A stretch of 55,200 nt of DNA from Deltaproteobacteria bacterium (GCA_005774545.1 VAUL01000017.1:1-55200); one strand, 5' to 3'; positions 9,572-19,598 are shown, counted from the stretch's first letter. Made by a program: numbers and translations. Notes: generated from the sequence alone by a model not told the origin.

Positions 9572-9869
9572 CCGCGCAACCCGTCGAACTTGTCGGCTTC
9601 CAGCGTCCCGCGCCGGCGCCGCAGATAGACCACCATCGCCAGGGAGATGGCGACCTCGGCGGAGGTCATCGCCATCAGGAAGACCACGAACACCTGGCCG
9701 TCGACCTGGCGCCAGTGGGCCGAGCCGCCGACCAGCGCCACCGCCGCCGCGTTGAGCATGATCTCGACGCCGATCAGGATCATGATCAGGTTGCGGCGGG
9801 CGAGCACGCACCCCAGCCCCATGACGAAGAGGATGGCGGCGAAGATCAGGACGTGGGCGAACGGCACGA

Positions 9870-9873
<4 letters not shown>
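9568..9873 (-). CDS. nuoK: NADH-quinone oxidoreductase subunit K
   Basis: 101 aa with three hydrophobic helices, the usual NuoK length. GVEIMLNAAAVALV holds the conserved membrane glutamate and asparagine, and MTSAEVAISLAMVVYL the second conserved glutamate, both linked to the proton channel. Start is ATG 9871-9873, overlapping the end of nuoJ. Confidence 0.95.
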
Positions 9874-10385
<512 letters not shown>

Positions 10386-10386
10386 G

Positions 10387-10917
10387 TCACGGCACCAGGG
10401 CGCCCGGGTCGACGGGGCCGTATTCGTCGGCGTTGCCGCCGCGCCGGTTGGCCACGCCGATGCCGGCGTGGCGGTAGAAATCGTAGTCGCTGTCCTTGCC
10501 GCCGCCGTCGATCAGCAGATCCTCTTTTTCGTAGACCAGCGACAGCGGGTCGCGCTTGCAGATCTCGTATTCCGGCGACATCTGGATCGCCAGGGTCGGG
10601 CAGGCCTCGGCGCACAGCCCGCAGAAGATGCAGCGGGCGAAGTTGATGCGGAACCAGGCCGCATAGCGCCGCCCGTCGGGGGCTTCCGCCGCCTGCATGG
10701 AGATGCAGTCGACCGGGCAGGCGGCCGAGCAGAGGTGGCAGGCGACGCAGCGCTCCCTGCCGTCCGGGTCGCGGGTCAGCACCATGCGCGCCCGGTAGCG
10801 CGGCGCCGGCGTGCGCTTCTCCTCGGGGTACTGGATGGTGGTCGGCTTCCGGAACAGGTAGCCGAACGTCACCGCGTACGCCTGGAGGGTGCCCTTGATG
10901 TCGCGCCAAAGATTCAT
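10387..10917 (-). CDS. nuoI: NADH-quinone oxidoreductase subunit I (2x[4Fe-4S])
   Basis: 176 aa, peripheral-arm ferredoxin-like subunit carrying clusters N6a and N6b. Both CxxCxxCxxxCP motifs are present: CVACHLCSAACP and CIFCGLCAEACP. CVACH also fits a heme motif by chance, but sits inside a ferredoxin site. Start is ATG 10915-10917. The 122 bases upstream, between nuoH and nuoI, hold an inverted repeat array and AT-rich DNA, unlike the other junctions of this operon. Confidence 0.95.
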   Translation of the reverse strand: MNLWRDIKGTLQAYAVTFGYLFRKPTTIQYPEEKRTPAPRYRARMVLTRDPDGRERCVACHLCSAACPVDCISMQAAEAPDGRRYAAWFRINFARCIFCGLCAEACPTLAIQMSPEYEICKRDPLSLVYEKEDLLIDGGGKDSDYDFYRHAGIGVANRRGGNADEYGPVDPGALVP

Positions 10918-10924
10918 AGGTTCA

Positions 10925-11040
10925 GTGCTGAGCGATGAGTGCCGAGCGATGAGTTAAAAACTATATGCATAATCTTTCCGCGTGTAAGCCTCGCTGGTGC
11001 CGTTGATGTTACTCATCGCGCATCGCACAGCACTCAGCAC
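10925..11040. repeat. Inverted GATGAGC-type repeat between nuoH and nuoI
   Basis: The left arm (10925-10954) is made of GTGCTGAGCGATGAGT and a variant unit GCCGAGCGATGAGT. The right arm (11011-11040) is a degraded reverse complement ending CAGCACTCAGCAC. They flank about 56 AT-rich bases and could form a cruciform or RNA hairpin. The nuoH stop (TAG) touches the outer edge of the right arm. A related element lies between nuoF and nuoG. Confidence 0.8.
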
Positions 11041-12035
11041 TAGCTACCGATAGCTAGCATCACTGCTCCCGTTACCAACACATTGGCCAGCGCCACCGGG
11101 ATCAGGAACTTCCAGCCGAAGTGCATCAGCTGGTCGTAGCGCAGGCGCGGCAGGGTGCCGCGCGTCCAGATGAAGCAGAAGGCCACCGCCAGAACCTTGA
11201 GCGCGAACCAGACGATCGGCGGCAGCAGCGGCCCGTGCCAGCCGCCGAGGAAGAGCACGGTGACCATGGCGCCGAGGATGATGACGTTGATGTATTCGCC
11301 GACGAAGAAGAGGCCGAAACGCATCCCCGAGTACTCGGTATGGTAGCCGGCGACGATCTCGTTCTCCCCCTCGGGGAGGTCGAAGGGGGTGCGCTTCGAC
11401 TCGGCCATGACGCTGATCATGAAGATCACGAAGGCCACCGGGTGCCGCACCATGTTGGGCCAGTCGGCCTGGGAGAGAACGATGTCGGTCAGCGAGAACG
11501 ACTTCGCGCTGAGCACCACCGGCACCACCGCCAGCCCCATCGACAGCTCGTAGGAGATCAGCTGGGCCAGGCCGCGGATCGCGCCGAGCAGGGCGTACTT
11601 CGAGTTGGAGGCCCACCCGCCGAGAGCGATGCTGTAGACCGCCAGCGAGGAGAGGCCGAGGAAGTAGAGCAGGCCGATGTTGAGGTCGCAGACCACCATC
11701 GGAATCTCCCGCCCGAAGAGGGTGACCGGCGGCGAGAACGGCACCACCGCGAAGCTCAGCAGGGCGATCAGCGAGGCCATCCCCGGGGCGATCAGGAACA
11801 TGACGCGGTCGGCCCGCGCCGGCACCAGGTCTTCCTTGGTCAGCAGCTTGATGACGTCGGCCAGCGGCTGGCACAGGCCGAAGGGACCGACCCGGTTGGG
11901 GCCGTAGCGCAACTGCATGCGCCCCAGGATCTTGCGCTCGGCCAGCACCATGTAGGCCGCCAGGCTCAGCACCACGGCGAAGATCAGGATGAGCTTGACC
12001 AGGATCAGGGTGGCGGTGATCAGCAGTTCGGTCAT
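11040..12035 (-). CDS. nuoH: NADH-quinone oxidoreductase subunit H
   Basis: 331 aa, polytopic ND1-type subunit that joins the peripheral and membrane arms and lines the quinone chamber. Visible signatures are VLAERKILGRMQLRYGPNRVG, GGWASNSKYALLGAIRGLAQ and RTPFDLPEGENEIVAGYHTE, with the acidic quinone-channel loop intact. Start ATG 12033-12035 has GGGAGG upstream and overlaps the nuoG stop. Confidence 0.96.
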   Translation of the reverse strand: MTELLITATLILVKLILIFAVVLSLAAYMVLAERKILGRMQLRYGPNRVGPFGLCQPLADVIKLLTKEDLVPARADRVMFLIAPGMASLIALLSFAVVPFSPPVTLFGREIPMVVCDLNIGLLYFLGLSSLAVYSIALGGWASNSKYALLGAIRGLAQLISYELSMGLAVVPVVLSAKSFSLTDIVLSQADWPNMVRHPVAFVIFMISVMAESKRTPFDLPEGENEIVAGYHTEYSGMRFGLFFVGEYINVIILGAMVTVLFLGGWHGPLLPPIVWFALKVLAVAFCFIWTRGTLPRLRYDQLMHFGWKFLIPVALANVLVTGAVMLAIGS

Positions 12036-14113
12036 TCCCGCGCCTCCCGGTCGAGCTGGTAGTGCGGCAGCCCCGGCGTGGTCGTCAGGCGGCTCCCCGG
12101 CGCTTCGGGGCGGATCCCGGCCAGCGGCGCGAAGCGCGGATCGAGATCGGCGATCTCCCGGCGCAGCACGGCCAGATCTTCGCTGCGGCCGAGCAGCCGG
12201 GCGAAAACGCGCCAGGCCGGCCACGGCTCGCTCCCCGGCGTCTCGGTGAAGAATTCCCGCGGCGGGTGGCCGGCCGGGCTGGTGTCGCGCAGCGGCACCC
12301 CCGGTTCCATCACCCGGGCGAAGGCCTGCAGGCGCCCCTCGTTGCTGACGTAGCTGCCGTCGGCCTCGATGCCGGTGCGGGTCGGCAGGAAGATGGCGGC
12401 CCGGGCGACGGTCGCCGTCGGCCGCGCGTCCAGGGCGGCCAGCAGGTCGAGACGGCCGAGGAGCTCCTGGGTGCGCGCCGGATCGCGGCTTTCGCCGATC
12501 GGGTCGCTTTCCAGGCAGACCAGGGCGCGGATGCGCCCGTCCTCGATCCCGTCAAGCAGCATGTCGAAGTTCGGGCCGCGGCCGGCCAGCATGGCGCCGC
12601 CGTAGCTGTTCGGGCCCTGCAGCAGCATCATGACGCCGATCGTTCGTTCCGGGGTGGTCAACGCTTCGGCGGTGTCGAACAGGGTGTTGACCCCGCGGCC
12701 GCCGAGTCGCGCGGAACTGCCGACCAGCACCGGCCGCTGCGCTCCGGCCAGCTGTTCGCGCAGGGCCTCCAGCTGCTGCCGGGCCGTTGCGTCGAGGGTC
12801 GTGGCGGCACCGCCGGCAAGACAGTGCAGCGCCGCGTCGAGCTGTTCGGTCGGAAGGATCAGCTGGCTGGCGCGACAGGGGAGCTCGACCGGCTGCGGGG
12901 CGATGACCGCCACCTGCCCGCCGCCGCGCACGGCCTGTCGTGCCGCCAGGGCCAGCAGCGGGCCCTCCGCCAGCGGGTCGGCGCCGACCATCACCACCAG
13001 GTCGCTGCCGCGGATGTCGTTCAGGCTGCGGGCGTGGCGTTCGAGCCGGGCCCCGGTGATGCGCGCGGCGCGGTCCTGCTCGGCGTGGGCGGTGTAGACC
13101 AGACGGGTGGTGCCCAGGCTCTGCGCCCAGTCGCGCAGCAGGACGGCGGCTTCGAGGCTGGCGTGCGGCGAACCGAGCAGCGCCACGCTTTGCGGCCCGT
13201 AGCGGGCAACCACGGCGGCGAGGCGGGTGCGCAGGGTCTCGATGGCGGTGTCCATGGCTGCCGGCGTGCCATCGATGCGCGGCTGGCGCGGGCGGGCCGG
13301 GTCGTTGGTGCTCCCCTTGGCGAAGCGGCCGCGGTCGCAGATGAAGAAGCCGTTGACTTCGGGGCTGATGCCGGCGCGAATCCGCTGCAGTTCGCGGAAG
13401 CGCGCCCCGGGGACGACGGCGCAGCCGAGGCTGCAGTGCGGGCAGATCGACGGCGCTTCCTGCAGGTCCCAGGCGCGGCTTTTGAAGCGGAAGGTCTTGT
13501 CGGTGAAGACCCCGGTCGGGCAGACGTCGACGAGATTGCCGGCAAAGGGGCTTTCCAGCTGGCCGTCGCGTACCCGGCCGAAGTAGACCCGGTCGCGCGA
13601 GCCGAACACGCCGAAGTCGGTGCCGCCGCAGTAGTCGCGGTAGGTGCGTACGCAGCGGTAGCAGGCGATGCAGCGGTTCATTTCGTGGGCGATGTAGGGC
13701 CCCAGATCCTGGTTGGCGTAGGTGCGTTTTTTGCCGGTGTAGCGGCGGTTGCCGTGGCCGCCGGCGATGGTCATCTCCTGCAGCTGGCACTCCCCCCCCT
13801 CGTCGCAGACCGGGCAGTCGTGGGGGTGGTTGGTCATCAGCCACTCGATCACGTGGCGGCGCAACTCCACCGCATCCGGATCGAGGGTCGAAACGATCAT
13901 GCCGTCCTTGGCCCTGACCATGCAGGCCATCTGGATCCCCGACACCTTGCCGTCGGTGATGCGCATGGCGCACAGCCGGCACGCCCCCACCGCCCCCAGC
14001 GCCTCGTGGTAGCAGAAGTGCGGGATGACGATGTCGAGGGCGCGCGCCGCCTCGAGGACGTTGGTCCCCTCGGGCACGGTGATCTCGCGGTTGTCGATGG
14101 TCAGAGTCGGCAT
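12032..14113 (-). CDS. nuoG: NADH-quinone oxidoreductase subunit G
   Basis: 693 aa, the multi-cluster subunit of the peripheral arm. Cys34, Cys45, Cys48 and Cys64 form the [2Fe-2S] N1b site. CPVCDEGGEC and an upstream His give the His-ligated N5 site; CIACYRCVR plus CPTG give N4. CPHCSLGC followed 27 residues later by Cys in FFICDRGRF forms CxxCxxxC-x27-C, the pattern of the extra N7 cluster found in only some bacteria. A molybdopterin-oxidoreductase-like domain without catalytic role makes up the rest. It is shorter than the E. coli protein. Start is ATG 14111-14113, just beyond a repeat array. Confidence 0.95.
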   Translation of the reverse strand: MPTLTIDNREITVPEGTNVLEAARALDIVIPHFCYHEALGAVGACRLCAMRITDGKVSGIQMACMVRAKDGMIVSTLDPDAVELRRHVIEWLMTNHPHDCPVCDEGGECQLQEMTIAGGHGNRRYTGKKRTYANQDLGPYIAHEMNRCIACYRCVRTYRDYCGGTDFGVFGSRDRVYFGRVRDGQLESPFAGNLVDVCPTGVFTDKTFRFKSRAWDLQEAPSICPHCSLGCAVVPGARFRELQRIRAGISPEVNGFFICDRGRFAKGSTNDPARPRQPRIDGTPAAMDTAIETLRTRLAAVVARYGPQSVALLGSPHASLEAAVLLRDWAQSLGTTRLVYTAHAEQDRAARITGARLERHARSLNDIRGSDLVVMVGADPLAEGPLLALAARQAVRGGGQVAVIAPQPVELPCRASQLILPTEQLDAALHCLAGGAATTLDATARQQLEALREQLAGAQRPVLVGSSARLGGRGVNTLFDTAEALTTPERTIGVMMLLQGPNSYGGAMLAGRGPNFDMLLDGIEDGRIRALVCLESDPIGESRDPARTQELLGRLDLLAALDARPTATVARAAIFLPTRTGIEADGSYVSNEGRLQAFARVMEPGVPLRDTSPAGHPPREFFTETPGSEPWPAWRVFARLLGRSEDLAVLRREIADLDPRFAPLAGIRPEAPGSRLTTTPGLPHYQLDREARE

Positions 14114-14120
14114 AAAATCC

Positions 14121-14212
14121 AGTGCTGAGCGATGAGCGATGAGCGATGAGTGACAATCAAAATCAGATTCCGAAGGCCACTCATTGCTCAGTACTCATCG
14201 CTCATCGCTTCA
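14121..14212. repeat. Inverted GATGAGC heptamer array between nuoF and nuoG
   Basis: AGTGCTGAGC is followed by tandem GATGAGC units (14131-14151) on the left arm. The right arm (14179-14210) is the reverse complement with one imperfect unit (CACTCATTGCTCAGTACTCATCGCTCATCGC). About 28 AT-rich bases separate them. The nuoF stop codon (TGA, 14202-14204) lies inside the right arm, so the repeat supplies the end of the nuoF reading frame. It matches the element at 10925-11040 in unit and arrangement. Confidence 0.85.
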
Positions 14213-15473
14213 GGGGGCAACGCCCCCTGGCTATATGATCTTCCAGTTCGTCGCCGAAGCGGTCCAGCAGGGCTCCGACCGGCCCCATCGCCCCTTCGGC
14301 GAGGGCGCAGAACGAGCGGCCGCGGATGTTCCGGACCTGGTCGCGGAGCATGGCCAGCAGCTCGGCATGACCGCGCCCGGCCTCGATCTCCTCGAGGAGC
14401 CAGACCACCACCTGCAGGCCGTCGCGGCACGGTGTGCACCACCCGCAGCTCTCGCGGGCGAAGAAGCGCGCGAGGTTGAGGGTCGCCGCGACCATGCAGG
14501 TCGTGTCGTCGAAGACCGTCACCCCGGCGGTGCCGAGCCGGCTTCCCGCCTGCTCGAGGTGCACGTGGTCGAGCGGGGTGTCGAGCTGGCTTGCAGTCAA
14601 AAACGGGGTCGAGGCCCCGCCCGGCAGGCAGGCCTTGAAGCGCCGGCCGCCGCGCACGCCGCCGCCGACCTGTTCGATCACCTCGCGCAGCGGGATCCCC
14701 ATCGGCAGTTCGAACACCTCGGTGCGGTGCAGGTGTCCGGACAGCCCGACCAGCATCGTCCCCGCCCCTTCCGGGGTGCGGGACAACCCCTGGTACCAGT
14801 CCGCACCGTTGACCAGGATGTGCGGCACGTTGCAGTAAGTCTCGATGTTGTTGACGTTGGTCGGCTTGCCGAACAGCCCGGCCTGTGCCGGAAAGGGCGG
14901 CTTGCTGCGCGGGTTCGGCCGGCGCCCCTCCAGGCCGTTGATCAGGGCGGTCTCCTCGCCGAGGATGTAGCGTCCGGCGCTGCGGTGCACGTGCAGTTCA
15001 AAGGAGAACCCGGAGCCGAGGATGTTGCGGCCGAGATAGCCTTTCTCCTCCGCCTCGGCGATGGCGCGCTCGACGTTGCGCGCGCACTCCTCGTAGGCGT
15101 AGCGCAGGAACACGTAGCCGTGCGGGATCTGCATGGCGAAGGCGGCGATCGCCATCCCCTCCACCAGCTGATGCGGGTCGGCAAGGAGCAGCTGGCGGTC
15201 CTTGTAGGTCCCCGGCTCCATCTCGTCGCCGTTGGCCAGCAGGTACTTCTCCCCCGGCGCCTCCGGGAAGAACGACCACTTGACCCCGGTGGGGAAGCCG
15301 GCGCCGCCGCGGCCGCGCAGCCCGGCGGCCTTGACCAGTTCGCGGATTCCGGCGGGGGACATGGTCAGCGCCTTGCGCAGCCCCCGGTAGCCGCCGCCGG
15401 CTTCGTATCCGGCCAGGAAGTTGGTCGTCCCCGGCCGGCGACCGGCGAAGAGCACCTGCGGGTAGTCGTTCAT
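14202..15473 (-). CDS. nuoF: NADH-quinone oxidoreductase subunit F (NADH/FMN site)
   Basis: 423 aa, binds NADH and FMN and carries [4Fe-4S] cluster N3. GLRGRGGAGFPTGVKW is the NADH/FMN loop; GEETALINGLEGRRPNPRSK and FGKPTNVNNIET are family signatures. The cluster motif is ESCGWCTPCRDG plus a later Cys in RSFCALAEGA. Start is ATG 15471-15473, overlapping the nuoE stop. The C-terminal residues and stop lie in the inverted GATGAGC repeat. Confidence 0.96.
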   Translation of the reverse strand: MNDYPQVLFAGRRPGTTNFLAGYEAGGGYRGLRKALTMSPAGIRELVKAAGLRGRGGAGFPTGVKWSFFPEAPGEKYLLANGDEMEPGTYKDRQLLLADPHQLVEGMAIAAFAMQIPHGYVFLRYAYEECARNVERAIAEAEEKGYLGRNILGSGFSFELHVHRSAGRYILGEETALINGLEGRRPNPRSKPPFPAQAGLFGKPTNVNNIETYCNVPHILVNGADWYQGLSRTPEGAGTMLVGLSGHLHRTEVFELPMGIPLREVIEQVGGGVRGGRRFKACLPGGASTPFLTASQLDTPLDHVHLEQAGSRLGTAGVTVFDDTTCMVAATLNLARFFARESCGWCTPCRDGLQVVVWLLEEIEAGRGHAELLAMLRDQVRNIRGRSFCALAEGAMGPVGALLDRFGDELEDHIARGRCPLKR

Positions 15474-15958
15474 CCTGCAGCCTCCGCACGGTACTGTGCC
15501 AGGATCCGGTCGATGCTCTCCGGCGTCAGCCTGCCATGGGTGGTCAGGCCGACCATCATCGCCGGGGCGTCGCCGCAGGCGCCGAGGCAGCAGGTTGGCA
15601 GCAGGGTGAACATCCCGTCGGACGTGGTTTCGCCGAAGCCGATGCCGAGGGTCTGCTGCAGATGGGCGGCGATCGCCTCGCCGCCGCCGGCCCAGCAGCA
15701 GATCGAGTCGCAGACGTGGATCACCTTCTTCCCGACCGGCCGGCGAAAGATCTTGTCGTAGAAGGTGGCGACCTCCTCGACCTCTACCGCCAGCACCCCG
15801 AGCAGTTCCGCGACCAGGGCGACGCCGGCGTCGGGCACCCAGCCGTGGTGGCTCTGAACCGCCCGCAGCGCATCGACGATCAATTCGTGCGGGTGGTCGA
15901 TCGCCGCCGCTTTGGCGCGGAACGCGGCGCGCTGGTCTTGGGGGAGAAGGTCGCTCAT
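15470..15958 (-). CDS. nuoE: NADH-quinone oxidoreductase subunit E ([2Fe-2S] N1a)
   Basis: 162 aa, thioredoxin-like subunit next to NuoF. The N1a ligands appear as the CDSIC segment (C-x3-C, followed at once by another Cys) and [28 protein letters not shown] is typical of the family. Start ATG 15956-15958 overlaps the nuoBCD stop (ATGA). The N-terminal helical bundle precedes the cluster domain, as in other NuoE proteins. Confidence 0.95.
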   Translation of the reverse strand: MSDLLPQDQRAAFRAKAAAIDHPHELIVDALRAVQSHHGWVPDAGVALVAELLGVLAVEVEEVATFYDKIFRRPVGKKVIHVCDSICCWAGGGEAIAAHLQQTLGIGFGETTSDGMFTLLPTCCLGACGDAPAMMVGLTTHGRLTPESIDRILAQYRAEAAG

Positions 15959-18318
15959 CGGTCCAGGTCCGCCAGCACGAAGTCGATCGCGCCCAAGATG
16001 GTGATCAGGTCCGACAGCAGCCACCCCCGCGACATCGCCGGCAGCGCCTGCAGGTGCGGGAAGCTCGGCGTACGGATGCGCAGCCGGTAGGGGATGCTGT
16101 CGCCGTCGCTGACCAGGTAGTAGCCGCACTCTCCCTTGCTCGACTCGATGGCCCGGTAGCATTCGCCGCGCGGCGGGCTGATGCCGCGGCTGACGTTGAC
16201 GAAATGGTGGATCAGCGTCTCGATGTCGTTCAGCCCCGCCTGGCGGGGGGGGTAGGTGTAGCGGCAGTCGGCATTGACCCAGGGGCCGTCGGGCATGTCG
16301 GCGGCAGCCTGCCTGACGATCTTCAGACTCTCGCGCATTTCCTGCAGGCGGACCACGAAGCGGCTGAAGCAGTCGCCGGCGCCGTGGGTGGGGATGTCGA
16401 AGTCGAAGCGCTCGTAGCCGGAGTACGGCATCGTCTTGCGCAGATCCCAGGCCAGGCCGCAGGCCCGCAGGTTCGGCCCGGTGATCCCCCAGTCGATCGC
16501 CTGGTCGAGGGTGGTCACGCCGATCCCCTCGGTCCGCCGGCGGAAGATCGCGCCGTCGGTCATCAGCTTGTCGAGATCGTCGACCGTCCGGGCGAAGTCA
16601 CAGGTGAAGGCGTCCACCGTCTCGCGCCACCCCTCGGGGAGATCGGCCGGCAGTCCGCCGATGCGGAACCAGGCCGGGTGCATGCGCCCGCCGGTGATCA
16701 GTTCGACGATGTCGAAGATCCGCTCGCGGGCGTCGAAGGCGTAGAAGACCGGGGTCATGGCGCCGACGTCGTGGGCGTAGGTGCCGATCCACACCAGGTG
16801 GTTGGCGAGCCGGAACAGCTCGCAGAGCATGACCCGCACCACCTGGGCGCGTTCCGGCACGGTCACGCCGAGCAGCGTCTCCAGCGGGTACAGGTAGGCC
16901 AGGTTGTTCTGCACCCCGGAGATGTAGTCGATCCGGTCGGTGTAGGGGATGTACTGGTTCCAGTGCTGGCGCTCGCCGATCTTCTCGGCGCCGCGGTGGT
17001 GGTAGCCGAGGTCGACGTCGATGTCCTCGATCTCCTCGCCGTGCAGCTTGAGCACCAGGCGCAGCACGCCGTGGGTGCCGGGGTGGTGCGGGCCGAGGTT
17101 GAGGATCATCGTCTGCCGGTCGGCTCGCAAGGGGCCGCCGGCCGGTTTCAGGGCGCGCGCCGCGCCGACCGTGAACGGCTCCATCTCGGTGGCGCGCGAC
17201 GGATGTTCCTTGCGCAGCGGATGGCCCTGCCACTGCTCGGCCATCAGGATGCGGCGCAGGTCGGGGTGGCCCTGGAAGCGGATGCCGAACATGTCGAAGA
17301 CTTCACGTTCGTACCAGTTGGCCGAACTCCAGATGCCGGTGGCGGTCGGCGCCTGCGGGTAGTCGCCGGTCAGCGGCACCTTGACCCGCGCGTAGCCGGG
17401 CTGGTCGAAGGAGAGCAGGTGGTAGACCAGGGTGAAGGGGTGCTCGGGACGCTGCCGGCGCTCGCGTTCGTCGACGGCGGTCAGGTCCTCGAGCCGGCGG
17501 AAGCGCCCGGGCGCCTGCTCCTTGAGGAAGCGCAGCAGGTCGCCGGCGTCGCCCGGTTCGACGCGGAAGGTCGGCATGTCGGCGGCATCGTCCTCGCGGA
17601 CCCGGTCGCCGAACCGTTCGGCCACCGCCCGGCGCAGGTCGGTGGTGGCCGGCGCGAATTCGACCCGCGGCTGGGGCGGCCGCCAGATCTCGGCGCCGCG
17701 CTTCCCCCAGAAGTGCGGGTGCTGCTGCGAGGTGCCGCGCAGCGGGGTGTTGCCGTAACCGGGGCCGCGCGGATCGCGGCTCTTGCTGACGCCGTCGATC
17801 AGCACCGGTCCGGTCGAGCCCTCGCAGCCGCCCTGCAGGCCGAGCACCTTGCGGGCCGGCCGTTCCTCTTTGGCGATCTTCTCCTGGAGCAGCAGCAGCC
17901 CCTGCATGAACGCCTCGGGGCGCGGCGGGCAGCCGGGGACGTAAACATCGACCGGCAGGATCTGGTTGACCCCCTGCATCACGCTGTAGACGTCGTACAT
18001 CCCCCCCGAATTGGCGCAGCTCCCCATGGCCATGACCCACTTGGGGTTGGCCATCTGTTCGTAGACGCGCAGGATGGCGTCGCCCATCCGCTTGAAGGGG
18101 GTGCCGGAAATGATCATCAGGTCGGCTTCGCGCGGCGAGTTGCGCAGCACCTCGGCGCCGAAGCGGGCGAGGTCGAAACGCGGCGTCATGCTGGTCATCA
18201 TCTCGACGAAGCAGCACGACAGGCCGAAGAACATCGGCCACAGGCTGTTTTTGCGCCCCCAGTTGATGGCGTCGTCGAGGGAGGCGAGGACGATGTTGTC
18301 GGGCAGCCGGTCGTTCAT
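15955..18318 (-). CDS. nuoBCD: Fused NADH-quinone oxidoreductase subunit B/C/D
   Basis: 787 aa in a single uninterrupted frame. Residues 1 to about 195 are NuoB with the N2 cluster cysteines Cys35, Cys36, Cys101 (GSCANSGG) and Cys130 ([10 protein letters not shown]). About 215-395 is NuoC ([20 protein letters not shown]). From about 405 it is NuoD ([28 protein letters not shown], ending [12 protein letters not shown]). These three form the quinone-reducing Q module next to NuoH. NuoCD fusions are common; the three-way fusion is, to my knowledge, typical of some Desulfuromonadia. Start ATG 18316-18318 overlaps the nuoA stop. Confidence 0.95.
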   Translation of the reverse strand: MNDRLPDNIVLASLDDAINWGRKNSLWPMFFGLSCCFVEMMTSMTPRFDLARFGAEVLRNSPREADLMIISGTPFKRMGDAILRVYEQMANPKWVMAMGSCANSGGMYDVYSVMQGVNQILPVDVYVPGCPPRPEAFMQGLLLLQEKIAKEERPARKVLGLQGGCEGSTGPVLIDGVSKSRDPRGPGYGNTPLRGTSQQHPHFWGKRGAEIWRPPQPRVEFAPATTDLRRAVAERFGDRVREDDAADMPTFRVEPGDAGDLLRFLKEQAPGRFRRLEDLTAVDERERRQRPEHPFTLVYHLLSFDQPGYARVKVPLTGDYPQAPTATGIWSSANWYEREVFDMFGIRFQGHPDLRRILMAEQWQGHPLRKEHPSRATEMEPFTVGAARALKPAGGPLRADRQTMILNLGPHHPGTHGVLRLVLKLHGEEIEDIDVDLGYHHRGAEKIGERQHWNQYIPYTDRIDYISGVQNNLAYLYPLETLLGVTVPERAQVVRVMLCELFRLANHLVWIGTYAHDVGAMTPVFYAFDARERIFDIVELITGGRMHPAWFRIGGLPADLPEGWRETVDAFTCDFARTVDDLDKLMTDGAIFRRRTEGIGVTTLDQAIDWGITGPNLRACGLAWDLRKTMPYSGYERFDFDIPTHGAGDCFSRFVVRLQEMRESLKIVRQAAADMPDGPWVNADCRYTYPPRQAGLNDIETLIHHFVNVSRGISPPRGECYRAIESSKGECGYYLVSDGDSIPYRLRIRTPSFPHLQALPAMSRGWLLSDLITILGAIDFVLADLDR

Positions 18319-18731
18319 TCGCCGCTCCCCGGGGGCCTGCGCCGGTGGGCGCTGGGGCCCCAGTCCAGCCCGCCGGACTTCCACAGGTGCACCAGGCCGA
18401 GAAAGAGGACCAGGATGAAGAACGCCACCTGGGCGAAGCCGGCCCAGCCAAGGCGGTCATAAGCCACCGCCCAGGAGACGACGAAGATCATTTCGACGTC
18501 GAAGACGATGAAGAAGATCGCCACCAGATAGAACGGTACCGGCTCGCTCAGGCGCGCCGGTCCGGTCGGTTCGATCCCCGACTCGTAGGCTTCGTCCTTG
18601 GCTTTGCTGTGGGTGCGCTGGCCGAGCCCCCAGGAGAGGAGCATGAGCAGGCCGACCAGGCCGACGGCGATGGCGGTGTACAGCCCCAGCGCCAGCAGCG
18701 CTTCGAGCGATGGCAGGGTCTCGGTCGGCAT
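18315..18731 (-). CDS. nuoA: NADH-quinone oxidoreductase subunit A
   Basis: 138 aa with three membrane helices. [36 protein letters not shown] spans the conserved loop and second helix with the FDVE acidic motif (cited here as a stretch around residues 48-82). It is the first gene of the nuo operon, starting at ATG 18729-18731. The 96 bases between it and rnhA are AT-rich with TTGTGT and AATCTT-like elements (around 18750-18790 on the minus strand), a possible but weak promoter. The ribosome site is poor. Confidence 0.93.
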   Translation of the reverse strand: MPTETLPSLEALLALGLYTAIAVGLVGLLMLLSWGLGQRTHSKAKDEAYESGIEPTGPARLSEPVPFYLVAIFFIVFDVEMIFVVSWAVAYDRLGWAGFAQVAFFILVLFLGLVHLWKSGGLDWGPSAHRRRPPGSGE

Positions 18732-18827
18732 GATCGGCAGATTGGGCGTGTCCCAGATTAAGATTGAGCCGTTTTCAACTTACACAAAGAGTAATTTTTA
18801 GCACATGATCGCTCGTGAACCAAGTGC

Positions 18828-19301
18828 TTATTTGCTGCGGCCGTCGGCAATGGCTGCCCGCGCCAGGGCGTCGCAGCGCTCGTTTTCGGCATGACCGGCA
18901 TGCCCGCGCACCCAGTGCCACTCGACCTGGTGGCGGCTGCTCAGTTCGAGCAGCTGCTCCCACAGGTCGCGATTGGCCACCGGCTCCTTTTTGGCATTCT
19001 TCCAGCCGCGCCGGACCCAGCCGGCGACCCACTCGGTCATCCCCTTCTTGAGGTACTCGGAGTCGGTGGTCAACCGCACCCGGCAGGGGTGCTTGAGTGC
19101 GCTCAGCCCGGCAATCGCCGCGGTCAGCTCCATGCGGTTGTTGGTGGTCTCCGCGGCAAATCCGGAGAGTTCCTTCTCGTGCCGGCCGCTGCGCAGGATC
19201 GTCCCCCAGCCGCCGGGGCCTGGGTTGCCGGAGCAGGCGCCGTCGGCAAAGATTTCGACGAGTTGCAGGGTGCGGTGAGCGGTGTTGCGGGCTTCGGACA
19301 T
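18828..19301 (-). CDS. rnhA: Ribonuclease HI
   Basis: 157 aa, degrades the RNA strand of RNA-DNA hybrids. The catalytic carboxylates are visible: Asp20 in [17 protein letters not shown], Glu in [10 protein letters not shown], Asp in [10 protein letters not shown] and the C-terminal [17 protein letters not shown] with its His and Asp. A basic handle ([21 protein letters not shown]) is present. Start is ATG 19299-19301. It reads in the same direction as nuo but is separated from it by 96 bases. Confidence 0.95.
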   Translation of the reverse strand: MSEARNTAHRTLQLVEIFADGACSGNPGPGGWGTILRSGRHEKELSGFAAETTNNRMELTAAIAGLSALKHPCRVRLTTDSEYLKKGMTEWVAGWVRRGWKNAKKEPVANRDLWEQLLELSSRHQVEWHWVRGHAGHAENERCDALARAAIADGRSK

Positions 19302-19387
19302 CGGGGTTCGCCTTCCGGTTGATGGACAATGCACCAATCGTAATGGCAGGAGTGTCCCGTGTCCACCGCTCATGGCCGGCCGGCAAC

Positions 19388-19419
19388 AAAAAAAGCGCAC
19401 GGGCTATCGCCCCGTGCGC
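19388..19419 (-). terminator. Intrinsic terminator, minus strand
   Basis: Read on the minus strand: GCGCACGGG, a 7-base loop, CCCGTGCGC, then seven T. Stem 19395-19403 with 19411-19419 is perfect. It lies upstream of rnhA, so it must end a transcript that starts to its right, within the 19.42-19.66 kb gap. No protein gene explains that transcript. Confidence 0.85.
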
Positions 19420-19598
19420 CGTTGCCCGTTCCGCCGGCACGCCCTCGTGCCGGTCGTCGGTGTTCGCAAGCCTGTTTGCATCGCTCGTACCAAAACAGAG
19501 CCCGTGTAAAAACCGCGAAGCGGCCCGGCGCTCCGGCGCGGCTGCCTGTTTTATCGGCAGGGCCGGCCGGATTTTTCGCCAGCAGAAGGAAAACCTCC

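Noticed and set aside
10678-10740. CVACH in NuoI as a possible heme-binding site.
   Set aside because: It is the first half of a CxxCxxCxxxCP ferredoxin motif.
14121-14212. CRISPR array.
   Set aside because: Units are tandem heptamers without spacers, and no cas gene is present.
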